Shown: positions 1-7,207 of the stretch, piece after piece
How positions within the stretch are numbered: position 1 is the first letter of the stretch
Layout of the letters: the number at the start of each line of letters is the position of its first letter
Source: JBILVQ01 sp044370375
GTDB taxonomy: Bacteria > Bacteroidota > Bacteroidia > UBA4408
NCBI GenBank assembly: GCA_044370375.1
Contig: JBILVQ010000072.1
Location: forward strand, 1 to 12,885
Reading direction: 5' to 3'
Length of the DNA: 12,885 nt
Made by a program: the position numbers and the translations under genes
The notes under the pieces: model-generated
Told to the model about the DNA's origin: nothing
The model's database searches: none
The model's input: only the letters and a program-made list of their open reading frames with translations

Positions 1-482
1 CTGAATCTAGAGAATTTGCTTTGTATTTCGAAAAAATAATTCAAAACAACGTAAATCCCAAGGCCGCCACTAATTTTATGATGGGGCCTGTTAAATCTTT
101 TTTGAATGAAAGAGCCATTGACATTCTGGAATTTCCTATTCAGCCAAAAGGAATTGCAGACTTGTTGTTAATGATAGAAAAGGGTGTGATTACCAATAAC
201 ATTGCCGGGCAAAAAATATTTCCGGCCATGATCGAAAATCCACTGTTGTCTCCATCTGAAATTGCAGAAAAAAATAATTGGGTAACTTCCGATAACGATG
301 ATGAACTTAATTCATTCATTGCGCTTACTCTCGACAAATACCCCGAAAAGGTGGCAGAATACCGCAATGGAAAAAAAGGCATTGCCGGATTATTTATGGG
401 TGAAATCATGAAACTTTCCAAAGGGAAAGCCGACCCCAAAAAAGCCAATGAAATGTTACTTAAAAAACTTGACACACTTTAA
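1..482 (+). CDS. gatB: Asp/Glu-tRNA amidotransferase subunit B, C-terminal part (5' end outside window)
   Basis: The reading frame is already open at base 3 and runs to TAA at 480-482, so only the last ~160 residues are present. They match the GatB helical middle region and C-terminal GatB/YqeY domain: the frame begins ESREFALYFE, followed by a helical stretch with the NPKAATNFMMG segment and a C-terminal GKKGIAGLFMGEIMK segment. In the family this lysine- and glycine-rich tail domain contacts the tRNA. GatB is the kinase/transamidase partner of GatA and GatC, and converts Glu-tRNA(Gln) or Asp-tRNA(Asn) to the amide form in the cytoplasm. The TTG at 21 is an internal leucine codon, not a start. 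The next gene begins 2 bases after the stop, suggesting co-transcription. Nothing suggests the gene is broken; it is simply cut by the window edge. Confidence 0.93.
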   Translation, partial: ESREFALYFEKIIQNNVNPKAATNFMMGPVKSFLNERAIDILEFPIQPKGIADLLLMIEKGVITNNIAGQKIFPAMIENPLLSPSEIAEKNNWVTSDNDDELNSFIALTLDKYPEKVAEYRNGKKGIAGLFMGEIMKLSKGKADPKKANEMLLKKLDTL

Positions 483-484
483 AA

Positions 485-1609
485 ATGAAATTGTCTTTCC
501 ATTTAATTCCGAAATGTTTTAGCATCATAGGAATGCTGTTATTTTTCTCTTGTCAGGGAGAAGGAAAAACAGGTTTTATTCAAGGCCAAATTTCCAATGC
601 CGGAGGCAAAACCTTGTTTCTGGATGAACTTACCAGCCAATCCATCAATCCCAAAGACTCCATCAAACTGGATGATAGCGGAAAGTTTTCCTTCAATCCT
701 GATATTAAAGAACCCGGCTTCTTTAGGGTACGTATCGACCAAAACAATTTTGCATTGATCTTTCTTGAACCCGGGCAACCCCTAAAAATTACAGCTGATG
801 CGGCCAACCTAGGAAAAACCTACCAAATTCAGGAAAACGAAGAAAACCGCAAACTTTCTGAGGCCACAAAGTTTTTAATTAAAAATGGCGAAAGGGGCGA
901 TTCTCTGAATCAAGTTGCCAATAGTAATCCTAACCTTATGAGTGATACCTTGTTGTTGAAAAAACTTCAATCAAGGTTCGAGGAAATCAAAAACAATGAG
1001 ATTCTTTACATTAAAAAATATGTGAAAGAAAACGCTAGTTCCTTAACTTGCATTGCACTCATTGACCGAATAAGTCCTGAAACCGACTTTGAAGTTTATA
1101 GAAATTTAGATGCCGGATTGATGAAAAAATATCCCCAATCAAGTTTTACTAAAGATTTTCATACCAAAGTGGAGGGACTATCCAAACTAGCCATTGGTAG
1201 TCCTGCACCCAATATTGAATTAGAAAACCCAGAAGGAACAAAAATTGCATTGAGTTCTTTGAAAGGCAAGGTTGTTCTAATTGATTTTTGGGCTTCCTGG
1301 TGCAGACCATGCAGGATGGAAAATCCCAATGTTGTACGCTTGTACAAAGAATACAAAGACAAAGGATTTGAAGTTTATGGGGTTTCCCTCGATAAAAGTA
1401 AAGATGATTGGATAAAGGCAATAAAAGATGATGGCCTTTCTTGGACCCATGTTAGCGATTTAGGTTTCTGGCAATCTTCCGTTGTAAAATTGTATAACAT
1501 CACCGGAATCCCACAAACCTATTTGGTTGATAAAGATGGCAAAATCATTGGCAAAGGACTTCGTGGCGAAGAATTAGAAAAAAAATTAAAGCAGGTTTTA
1601 GTTCCCTAA
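485..1609 (+). CDS. TlpA-like thioredoxin-fold lipoprotein with DUF4369-type N-terminus
   Basis: A predicted 374-residue envelope thiol-disulfide protein. The N-terminus is a lipoprotein signal: basic start, hydrophobic stretch about 12-21, then FFSC with Cys23 as the likely lipidated residue. Residues about 28-135 form a beta-rich region resembling DUF4369 (GQISNAGGKTLFLDE, later FFRVRID). A helical linker of about 150-230 follows. Residues about 235-374 are a redoxin/TlpA domain with the WASWCRPC active site (Cys273 and Cys276) and a GIPQTYLVD segment whose Pro343 is the expected cis-proline. Such proteins reduce or isomerise disulfides outside the cytoplasm in Bacteroidota; the substrate is unknown here. 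The ATG at 485 lies 2 bases after the gatB stop and no Shine-Dalgarno motif is visible, which is normal for the phylum. It converges with the E1 gene 16 bases downstream. The family call is firm; the physiological role is open. Confidence 0.9.
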   Translation: MKLSFHLIPKCFSIIGMLLFFSCQGEGKTGFIQGQISNAGGKTLFLDELTSQSINPKDSIKLDDSGKFSFNPDIKEPGFFRVRIDQNNFALIFLEPGQPLKITADAANLGKTYQIQENEENRKLSEATKFLIKNGERGDSLNQVANSNPNLMSDTLLLKKLQSRFEEIKNNEILYIKKYVKENASSLTCIALIDRISPETDFEVYRNLDAGLMKKYPQSSFTKDFHTKVEGLSKLAIGSPAPNIELENPEGTKIALSSLKGKVVLIDFWASWCRPCRMENPNVVRLYKEYKDKGFEVYGVSLDKSKDDWIKAIKDDGLSWTHVSDLGFWQSSVVKLYNITGIPQTYLVDKDGKIIGKGLRGEELEKKLKQVLVP

Positions 1610-1625
1610 GAAAGCCTAAGCTTGT

Positions 1626-3695
1626 TTAGTAGGACAAAACCTCTATAATTTTGGCCTTTAGCTTATCGGCATTGGGCAACATTCTAGCTTCCAAAACACT
1701 ATTGAGCGGAATTGCCGGTACGTCTTCTGCTCCAATATAATCAACCGGTGCATCTAGAAATTGAAAACAGTTTTTCTGTATTTTTCCTGCAAGGGCCTGA
1801 GCAAAAGAATTGGAAATAGATTCTTCTGTTACCACTAAACATTTACCAGTTTTTCTTACTGATTCAAAAATCAAATCCTCGTCTAAAGGAACGATAGTGC
1901 GTAAGTCAATAACCTCAACTTTCTCTTTCATTTCACGGGTAGCATTCATGGCCCAATAAACTCCCATTCCGTAACTAATGATTGTAATACAATTGCCCTT
2001 CAAGGCATTCCCACTTTCAACAGCCTGCACGATTCTTCCCTTACCAAACGGTAAAACATAATCCGCATCAGGTTCAATGGTTTTTGCCTCTTCAGTGCCT
2101 TTGATCTTTGACCAATACAATCCCTTATGCTCTAACATTACCACCGGATTAGGATCATAATAGGCTGCCTTCATTAAACCTTTAAGGTCTGCACCGGTTG
2201 ATGGGTAAGCAATTTTTATCCCTTTGATATTGGCCAATACCGACTCAACACTAGACGAGTGATAAGGTCCGCCACTTCCGTAGGCACCAATTGGCACCCT
2301 AATGATACAAGACACAGGCCACTTTCCATTTGAAAGATAACAAGACCTGCTAACCTCTGTAAACAATTGATTCAATCCTGGCCAAATATAATCTGCAAAT
2401 TGTACTTCAACAATTGGTTTCAGTCCGGTAGCACTCATACCAACGGTACTTCCAATAATAAAAGCTTCTTGTATCGGTGTATTGAATACCCTATGGCCGC
2501 CAAACTGACCGGCCAACGTAGCTGCTTCGCGAAACACTCCACCTAATCGTTCACCAACATCCTGACCGTATAACAAGCATTCAGGATGCTTTTCCATTAA
2601 TTCGCGAATAGCAAATAGTGCACTATCAACCATAACCGTTTTTGCTTTTCCCGATGGCTCTCGTACCCCGGCCTCCTCAAGAATTACTGTAGGTGCAAAT
2701 GCATGTTGAAATAAATCTTCAGGATCAGGATCAGGCATGGTCAACGCCCGGTTATAATCTGCAAAAACTAACTGAGCAGTTTCATCTTCTATTTGTTTTA
2801 TTTGAGACAAATCAAATCCGTGAATCAATAATTGATTTCTTAATTTGGGCAGTGGGTCGCGAAGTGCAGCACTTTCCAAATCATGGCGATACCATTCTTT
2901 TCTAACACCCGAAGTATGATGATTTAAAAGCGGTACCTTGGCATGAAGCATAAAGGGCTTAGACTCTTTTCTCATGACAGAAAAAATTTCCTGCAGGGTT
3001 TTGTATGACTTCAAAAAATCTGTTCCGTCAATGGATCTTACCTCTAAGCCTTTAAACCCTTTTGCATATTCCGAAGGGTCCTGTGCACGAAACTCACCGG
3101 CATGTGCTGAGATATCCCATTCATTGTCCTGAACAAAAAACAAGATGGGCAATTTCTTTAGCACAGCCATTTGCATGGCCTCTGCAACTTCACCCTCAGT
3201 AATGGATGCATCACCCAGTGAACAAACCACCACAGGATATTCACCTGGCAGAAAATCCATAAGTCCTTGTTGTTGCTTATACCAAAGTCCCATGGCCATT
3301 CCCGTTGCAGGAATAGCCTGCATGCCTGTAGCTGAAGATTGCATTGGAATTTTTGGCAGGTCGCTCCTGTTTAAACTGGGATGACTATAGTAAAGCCTAC
3401 CACCGGAAAAGGGGTCGTCCTTTTTCGCCAACAACTGAAGCATCAAATCAAAAGGCCGCAAACCAAGGGCCAGCAAAACACTATCATCTCTATAATACAG
3501 AGACAAGTAATCCTTGGCCTCCATCAGCAATCCTAAAGCAATTTGAACTGCCTCATGTCCTCTGCTGGTGGCATGAACATACTTTGAAGTGATTTCACGC
3601 TGTGCCTCATACAATTCGGTCATCGACTTAGCGGTACACATCAATTGAAATGCGCGTAACAATAACTTTCCTTCTTCAGAATTCTGTTGCTCCAT
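1626..3695 (-). CDS. Fused 2-oxoacid (branched-chain type) dehydrogenase E1, alpha and beta subunits
   Basis: A thiamine-diphosphate enzyme of about 689 residues that joins E1-alpha and E1-beta in one chain. E1 decarboxylates a 2-oxoacid and passes the acyl group to lipoyl-E2. Positions below count from the upstream TTG at 3728 (700 residues; subtract 11 for the ATG). The alpha half (about 20-330) has YYRDDS at 78-83 and a ThDP/Mg site with GDAS at 172-175 and Asn202 (motif ending QDNEWDIS), plus an HHTSG loop near 270-274. The beta half (about 365-690) has a pyrimidine-binding domain with TPIQEAFIIG, then GSGGPYHSSSVES at 484-496, and a C-terminal transketolase domain with VIDLRTIVPLD at 606-616. 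I prefer the ATG at 3695 to the TTG at 3728 because that TTG lies inside a possible -7 promoter element. Substrate choice (branched-chain, pyruvate or other) cannot be read from sequence alone; no E2 or E3 gene is in view. The hydrolase gene upstream is probably co-transcribed. Confidence 0.92.
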   Translation of the reverse strand: MEQQNSEEGKLLLRAFQLMCTAKSMTELYEAQREITSKYVHATSRGHEAVQIALGLLMEAKDYLSLYYRDDSVLLALGLRPFDLMLQLLAKKDDPFSGGRLYYSHPSLNRSDLPKIPMQSSATGMQAIPATGMAMGLWYKQQQGLMDFLPGEYPVVVCSLGDASITEGEVAEAMQMAVLKKLPILFFVQDNEWDISAHAGEFRAQDPSEYAKGFKGLEVRSIDGTDFLKSYKTLQEIFSVMRKESKPFMLHAKVPLLNHHTSGVRKEWYRHDLESAALRDPLPKLRNQLLIHGFDLSQIKQIEDETAQLVFADYNRALTMPDPDPEDLFQHAFAPTVILEEAGVREPSGKAKTVMVDSALFAIRELMEKHPECLLYGQDVGERLGGVFREAATLAGQFGGHRVFNTPIQEAFIIGSTVGMSATGLKPIVEVQFADYIWPGLNQLFTEVSRSCYLSNGKWPVSCIIRVPIGAYGSGGPYHSSSVESVLANIKGIKIAYPSTGADLKGLMKAAYYDPNPVVMLEHKGLYWSKIKGTEEAKTIEPDADYVLPFGKGRIVQAVESGNALKGNCITIISYGMGVYWAMNATREMKEKVEVIDLRTIVPLDEDLIFESVRKTGKCLVVTEESISNSFAQALAGKIQKNCFQFLDAPVDYIGAEDVPAIPLNSVLEARMLPNADKLKAKIIEVLSY

Positions 3696-3725
3696 AGCAA
3701 ATGGTTTAATGGCCTTGAATACGGC

Positions 3726-3733
3726 CAAACTTA
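3726..3733 (-). promoter_or_regulatory. Possible Bacteroidota -7 element before the E1 gene
   Basis: Read on the - strand this is TAAGTTTG, a full match to the Bacteroidota TAnnTTTG consensus. No TTTG or TTG lies 17-23 bases upstream, so the -33 element is missing or degenerate. If used, transcription would begin a few bases downstream and leave a leader of roughly 20-25 bases before the ATG at 3695, excluding the TTG at 3728 as a start. It could equally be chance in AT-rich DNA. Confidence 0.3.
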
Positions 3734-3745
3734 CAAATTTAATTT

Positions 3746-4450
3746 TTAAACCTTCTTTTCATTAAAAAAATCAATGAGGGAAAGAAAGGCTTCCTTACTG
3801 AGTTTCTCCAGCGGGTGATAGGTATTCGGTAACCCAATAACTTTTAAGAATTTATTCGATTCTGAAAACGTGGTAGTTTCTTCTAATGAAACCATCCTAT
3901 CCAGTTCTCCTACTGCCAGTAAAACAGGGATCTTTAAGTCGTTCATAACTGAAGATTGAATCAAAGGAAATTCGCCTAACTTTTTCATTAATTCAATAAC
4001 ACACAATAACAAATTGTCCGTGTTTGGGCCATGAATTTTTACAAGGGAATCATAATATTCACGTGCTTTCAATATTAATTGATTGGGTTGCAGTTGAATC
4101 TCCTGTTTCTTTGCAAATTCTTGATTCCACGCAAGTTTGGTTCCCAAAGTAACAATTGACGAAAAACTCCCGGGATGAAGCCATTCCTGATAAATTGCCA
4201 GATACCCTCCTAAACTATATCCAAAAACCGGAATGTTTTTTAATTGATTTTCAAGCATAAAGTCTGAAAGAAAAGCACTTAATTCCTGAACAGAATTTAC
4301 CCCATTCAATAATCCTTGGCCTCCATGACCCGGTAAATCAGGTTTAATTAGCGAGAAACGATCCTCTAATCCTGATATAAGATGGTCAAATGATTTAGAA
4401 GATCCAAGGGCACCATGCAATAATAATAATGGAATTTTGTGGTTGCTCAT
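3746..4450 (-). CDS. Alpha/beta-fold hydrolase
   Basis: A 234-residue cytoplasmic alpha/beta hydrolase with no signal peptide or membrane segment. Visible landmarks in order are LLLLHGALGSS (oxyanion-hole HG at 12-13), DLPGHGG at 38-44, the nucleophile elbow FGYSLGG with Ser79, AVGELDRMV with Asp184 as the likely acid, and NTYHPLE with His212 completing the triad. Length and the DLPGHG signature resemble small esterases and MenH-like enzymes, but residues that would settle the substrate are not recognisable to me. The ATG at 4450 is 20 bases from the divergent thioredoxin gene. The stop at 3746 lies 50 bases before the ATG of the E1 gene, so the two are likely one unit; a link to acyl-CoA or 2-oxoacid metabolism is only inferred from that. 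Confidence 0.88.
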   Translation of the reverse strand: MSNHKIPLLLLHGALGSSKSFDHLISGLEDRFSLIKPDLPGHGGQGLLNGVNSVQELSAFLSDFMLENQLKNIPVFGYSLGGYLAIYQEWLHPGSFSSIVTLGTKLAWNQEFAKKQEIQLQPNQLILKAREYYDSLVKIHGPNTDNLLLCVIELMKKLGEFPLIQSSVMNDLKIPVLLAVGELDRMVSLEETTTFSESNKFLKVIGLPNTYHPLEKLSKEAFLSLIDFFNEKKV

Positions 4451-4470
4451 AATTTGAATAATTTTATACC

Positions 4471-4968
4471 ATGAAGCAAAGTTATGATTTAAAAAAGGTT
4501 GTGGGATTTCTCATGATTTTAGCAGGGATTGGTTTGGTAATTCTACTTTTCTTTAAATACAGGGTGGCAACTTCCAATCCCTTGGATAATCTAACATTCA
4601 TTAATAAAAATGAAGAATTTAAAGAGCTGTTTCACAACCAAAAAAAACCGATTATTTTAAGTTTCTATGCCGATTGGTGTGGTGAATGTTTAATGGAAAT
4701 GAAAGAATGGAATGAATTTGAAGGTGGAATCATCAAAAACAATTTTGAAATACTTTTGGTTTCAGACAAAGAAAATGCAGGAATAAACAATATTCAAAAA
4801 AGATTTCCGGATTTGAAAAACATATTCATTACCCAATTGCCTTTAAGTGAATATTCTATTTATGCCTATCCAACGAATTATGTTTTTGATAAAGAGGGCA
4901 AACTTCTGTGGAAATCTGTTGGGTCATTAAGTCCTCAATCATTAAAGGAATTAATTGATGGTCACTGA
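4471..4968 (+). CDS. Membrane-anchored thioredoxin-family protein
   Basis: A 165-residue protein with one hydrophobic segment at about 10-28 and then a thioredoxin fold. The active site is FYADWCGEC, with Cys70 and Cys73; YAYPTNYVFD supplies the expected cis-proline at Pro134, and FDKEGKLLW is the usual strand-turn-strand after it. The ADWC context resembles the C-terminal periplasmic domain of DsbD and similar thiol reductases, so a disulfide-reducing role at the outer face of the inner membrane is likely. Topology is uncertain because lysines flank both sides of the hydrophobic segment (KK before, KYR after), and no signal peptidase site is evident. The gene overlaps the start of the MOSC gene by 11 bases, so the two are probably translationally coupled. 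It diverges from the hydrolase gene. Confidence 0.85.
   Translation: MKQSYDLKKVVGFLMILAGIGLVILLFFKYRVATSNPLDNLTFINKNEEFKELFHNQKKPIILSFYADWCGECLMEMKEWNEFEGGIIKNNFEILLVSDKENAGINNIQKRFPDLKNIFITQLPLSEYSIYAYPTNYVFDKEGKLLWKSVGSLSPQSLKELIDGH
4477..4484 (-). promoter_or_regulatory. Possible -7 promoter element for the hydrolase gene
   Basis: On the - strand this reads TAACTTTG, an exact match to the Bacteroidota TAnnTTTG -7 consensus. It sits 26 bases upstream of the hydrolase ATG (4450), inside the first codons of the divergent thioredoxin gene. No -33 TTTG is seen at the usual 17-23 base spacing. Position and match are good, but one hexamer-scale motif in AT-rich DNA is weak evidence. Confidence 0.4.
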
Positions 4969-5764
4969 TAAAAAAATTTCGAAAATCTGGATTTACCCCT
5001 TTAAGTCCTTACCGGGAATTGAGATTGAGGAAAGCAAAATCCTTCCGTCAGGTTTGGAATTTGATCGTGACTGGATGTTAATCAATAACGCAGGCAAGTT
5101 CATCACAGCAAGAGAGTTTCCTTCACTGTTTAATTTTTCCATTGCCATTGATAAAATAAAAAAGGATATAATTGTTACCAACCCCTCAGGAAATAATACG
5201 ATACAGTTTCCTGCCGTTCCAACTGAAGGAGTTCAACTCGATGCAGAAATTTGGGGGCAAGCCATTAAGGTTGTGCATCCAAGTGAAATCGTTTCTGATT
5301 TCTTCTCTGAGTACATGAAACAAAAGGTGAAAGCTGTTTATGCCAATCAAAATAGCGGGAGAATAATCAACTCCAATCAAAATTTAGCCTTTAGAATAAA
5401 TTTATCAGATGGTTTTCCATTCTTAATTCTTGGAGAAGCATCCATCCATCAATTGTCAGCTAAATACCATGAAGCCATTGATATCAGAAGATTCAGGCCC
5501 AATATGGTTTTTTCAGGAGGAAGCCCCTTTGAGGAAGACTACTGGAAAAAAGCCAACATTGGCAGTAGTACTTTTTTCTGTGAAAGAAAATGTGCAAGGT
5601 GTGTAATGGTTTCTTATCAACCTGATACAGCAATCCCAGATCCAGAAATCCTAAAACTTCTCAATGTTGAACGCAGGGAAGGCAACAAAATTATGGTAGG
5701 AATGAATCTTAGTTTAATCGATGGAGATGTTATAAGGGTAAACGACCCTGTTTTATCAGCCTGA
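4958..5764 (+). CDS. MOSC-domain molybdenum-cofactor protein (mARC/YcbX-like)
   Basis: A 268-residue protein with an N-terminal MOSC beta-barrel (about 5-120, including IWIYPFKSLPG and FDRDWMLIN) and a C-terminal MOSC domain (about 130-265). Key features are RRFRPNMVFSGG and the ERKCARCVMVSYQPDT segment, which has the CxxC pair (Cys212, Cys215) expected to include the molybdenum-binding cysteine. In this family the enzyme reduces N-hydroxylated compounds. E. coli YcbX has an extra C-terminal 2Fe-2S ferredoxin domain; that is absent here, so the layout is closer to mARC and a separate electron donor would be needed. The ATG at 4958 is preferred to the TTG at 4955. It overlaps the thioredoxin gene by 11 bases, ending in that gene's TGA. 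The stop is followed by a T-rich stretch and the DUF1653 gene. The substrate is unknown. Confidence 0.88.
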   Translation: MVTDKKISKIWIYPFKSLPGIEIEESKILPSGLEFDRDWMLINNAGKFITAREFPSLFNFSIAIDKIKKDIIVTNPSGNNTIQFPAVPTEGVQLDAEIWGQAIKVVHPSEIVSDFFSEYMKQKVKAVYANQNSGRIINSNQNLAFRINLSDGFPFLILGEASIHQLSAKYHEAIDIRRFRPNMVFSGGSPFEEDYWKKANIGSSTFFCERKCARCVMVSYQPDTAIPDPEILKLLNVERREGNKIMVGMNLSLIDGDVIRVNDPVLSA

Positions 5765-5789
5765 TTTTTTTCTCAATTCTTTAACAAAA

Positions 5790-6014
5790 ATGAAAAACGA
5801 AATTGCACCCGGCAGATACCAACATTATAAAGGAAATATTTATATTGTATTAGCTTCGGCCACCCATTCCGAAACACTTGAAAAAATGATAGTTTACTAT
5901 CCCGAAAAAGATGGGAAAGATAAACTATGGGTAAGGCCGGAGGCCATGTTTCATGAGCAGGTGACTGTTGCCGATGGAAAAAGAGTTATGCGCTTTGCTT
6001 TTCTAAAACCATAA
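5790..6014 (+). CDS. DUF1653 small protein
   Basis: A 74-residue cytoplasmic protein that covers essentially the whole DUF1653 domain: PGRYQHYKGNIYIVL near the N-terminus, a middle strand with MIVYYPEKDGKDKLWVRP, and MFHEQV followed by a C-terminal RFAFLKP. It has no signal peptide, membrane segment or cysteine pair. The family is widespread in bacteria as a short stand-alone beta-rich domain with no settled biochemical role, so I assign none. The gene starts 25 bases after the MOSC stop on the same strand and may be the last gene of that unit. It converges with the HAD nucleotidase gene across 24 bases. Small size is normal for the family, so this is not a truncated gene. Confidence 0.87.
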   Translation: MKNEIAPGRYQHYKGNIYIVLASATHSETLEKMIVYYPEKDGKDKLWVRPEAMFHEQVTVADGKRVMRFAFLKP

Positions 6015-6036
6015 CATAAACATTCCCGATAACCTA

Positions 6037-6054
6037 GCTTAAAGAATTTTAAGC
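6037..6054. terminator. Short inverted repeat at a convergent gene junction
   Basis: GCTTAAA and TTTAAGC form a perfect 7-base-pair stem around a GAAT loop. It lies across the end of the HAD gene and just past the DUF1653 stop, where a bidirectional terminator would be useful. The stem is mostly A-T and no long T-run follows on either strand, so it would be a weak intrinsic terminator at best. Confidence 0.3.
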
Positions 6055-6728
6055 AATTCCTCTAAATGATTAATTTCGTAAGTAGGTTTAGACTCTTCTA
6101 CAAGTTTGTTTGGATTAAACCAAACCTGGTCCATACCTATCGACTTAGCGCCTAAGATATCTGCATGAAAAGTATCACCAATCATTAGAGATTGTGATGA
6201 TTTGGCAGAGGCTTTTCTTAACGCATATTCGAAAATAATTTTATCAGGTTTATTGGCTCCTGCAATTTCAGATGTAATGATATTCTTAAAATACTTAGAG
6301 AGTTTGCTTTCTTCAATCTTTGTGTATTGAACCATCGAAAACCCATTCGTAATAATGTGAAGATCGTATTTCTCAAATAAATTCTCCAAAACCGGAATTG
6401 CCCCAGGAAATAAATTGGTCTTCCTTGGGCTTTTTTCAAGGTAATAATCAGCTACTCCTTCAATTAAGGGTTCATCGCTTACCTCAAATTTACCCAATGT
6501 TTTTCTAAACCTTTCATACCTTAAAAATTCACGGCTAATTTCCCCACGCAGATGATCCATCCAAAGCAATTTGTTTTCATGCTCATATAGCTCAATAAAC
6601 GCATTAACAGGAACATTTAAAATATCGTTTAAACCAAACTCAAAAAACAACTCCTCTAACGTTTCTCTGGAATTACGTTCAAAATCCCATAAGGTGTGGT
6701 CGAGGTCAAAAAATATATTTGTGTACAT
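6039..6728 (-). CDS. yjjG: YjjG-type HAD pyrimidine nucleotidase
   Basis: A 229-residue HAD hydrolase of the YjjG (non-canonical pyrimidine nucleotidase) subgroup. All four HAD motifs are present: motif I FFDLDHTLWDF with Asp8 (nucleophile) and Asp10, motif II IITNG with Thr127, motif III Lys160 in GANKPDK, and motif IV GDTFHAD with Asp185 and Asp190. The helical cap lies at about 18-90. The LDHTLWDF form of motif I is typical of YjjG-like proteins. The E. coli family member dephosphorylates UMP, dUMP and dTMP and protects against analogues such as 5-fluoro-dUMP. The frame is open further upstream, but the ATG at 6728 puts motif I at the normal distance and lies 1 base after the stop of the membrane-protein gene, indicating tight coupling. 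The gene symbol reflects subfamily resemblance, not proven orthology. Confidence 0.85.
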   Translation of the reverse strand: MYTNIFFDLDHTLWDFERNSRETLEELFFEFGLNDILNVPVNAFIELYEHENKLLWMDHLRGEISREFLRYERFRKTLGKFEVSDEPLIEGVADYYLEKSPRKTNLFPGAIPVLENLFEKYDLHIITNGFSMVQYTKIEESKLSKYFKNIITSEIAGANKPDKIIFEYALRKASAKSSQSLMIGDTFHADILGAKSIGMDQVWFNPNKLVEESKPTYEINHLEELLKIL

Positions 6729-6729
6729 G

Positions 6730-7200
6730 TCAAAAAATTTCCACCAATCCAGAAAAGGCAAAAGACCAAAAAAGAACCGAGGCAATTAAATAAATAATCA
6801 ATCTAGGTTTGTTGCGAACAAATTTATCATTTAATCGCGAAGAAATAAAAGTACCTAGTGGAATTGATAAAATGGAGGGGGTAATAAACGCCAATCCTAA
6901 TAATCCAAACCTTCTTGAAAACCTAACCAGAAACCTGCTGTATCTAGAAAATTTCTTTTTTTGGGGGGCCGAAGAATGATTCCCTTGCATACTATTTTTC
7001 GCGGATTGAAACCTGCGAAAGAATATCACCAATTTTTCGGAAAGAAAAACAAAAAAAAACACTCCCGAAATTCCTCCAATAACAGTGGCTAAAATGGTTT
7101 CCCAAAAATTCAGACCGCTTGTTTTTGCAAGTGGAAAAGCAAGTTGAAACTTTAGAGCACTTAACAACGCTACCAAAAGTATATGCCAAACAGTCTTCAA
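6730..7200 (-). CDS. Small multi-pass membrane protein of unknown function
   Basis: A 156-residue hydrophobic protein. Likely membrane segments are at about 5-23, 37-61, 98-119 and 133-153, with a strongly basic, probably cytoplasmic loop at about 62-97 (RRFQSAK, then QKKKFSRYSRF). The segment LGLAFITPSILSIPLGTFISSR, here broken by prolines in a hydrophobic helix, loosely recalls the small multidrug-export (PF06695) family, but I cannot confirm membership. The only start in reach is the TTG at 7200: the frame is closed by an in-frame TGA at 7216-7218 and no ATG occurs before residue 71. A weak AAAGAG lies just upstream, overlapping the upp stop. The gene is 7 bases after upp and 1 base before the nucleotidase, so it is almost surely co-transcribed with both. 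A transport role is speculation from that placement. Confidence 0.72.
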   Translation of the reverse strand: MKTVWHILLVALLSALKFQLAFPLAKTSGLNFWETILATVIGGISGVFFFVFLSEKLVIFFRRFQSAKNSMQGNHSSAPQKKKFSRYSRFLVRFSRRFGLLGLAFITPSILSIPLGTFISSRLNDKFVRNKPRLIIYLIASVLFWSFAFSGLVEIF

Positions 7201-7207
7201 AAACTCT

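Noticed and set aside
140..475. A - strand frame opposite gatB
   Set aside because: The + strand encodes clear GatB sequence; the reverse product has no family resemblance.
485..1609. The idea that the TlpA-like lipoprotein is a peroxiredoxin
   Set aside because: The WCRPC motif is a thioredoxin-type CxxC active site, and the peroxiredoxin catalytic PxxxTxxC motif is absent.
1615..1633. CCTA...TAGG inverted repeat between the converging lipoprotein and E1 genes, as a bidirectional terminator
   Set aside because: Only 4 pairs with a long loop and no T-run. It is no better than expected by chance.
4432..4439. GAATTTTG as a + strand -7 element for the thioredoxin gene
   Set aside because: One mismatch to the consensus at its first base and no -33 TTTG at the right distance; too common in AT-rich DNA to list.
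5755..5771. ATCA-GCC-TGAT stem followed by seven Ts at the end of the MOSC gene, as a terminator
   Set aside because: A 4-base-pair stem is too short to be convincing, and the DUF1653 gene follows on the same strand after 25 bases. It may simply be an AT-rich spacer.
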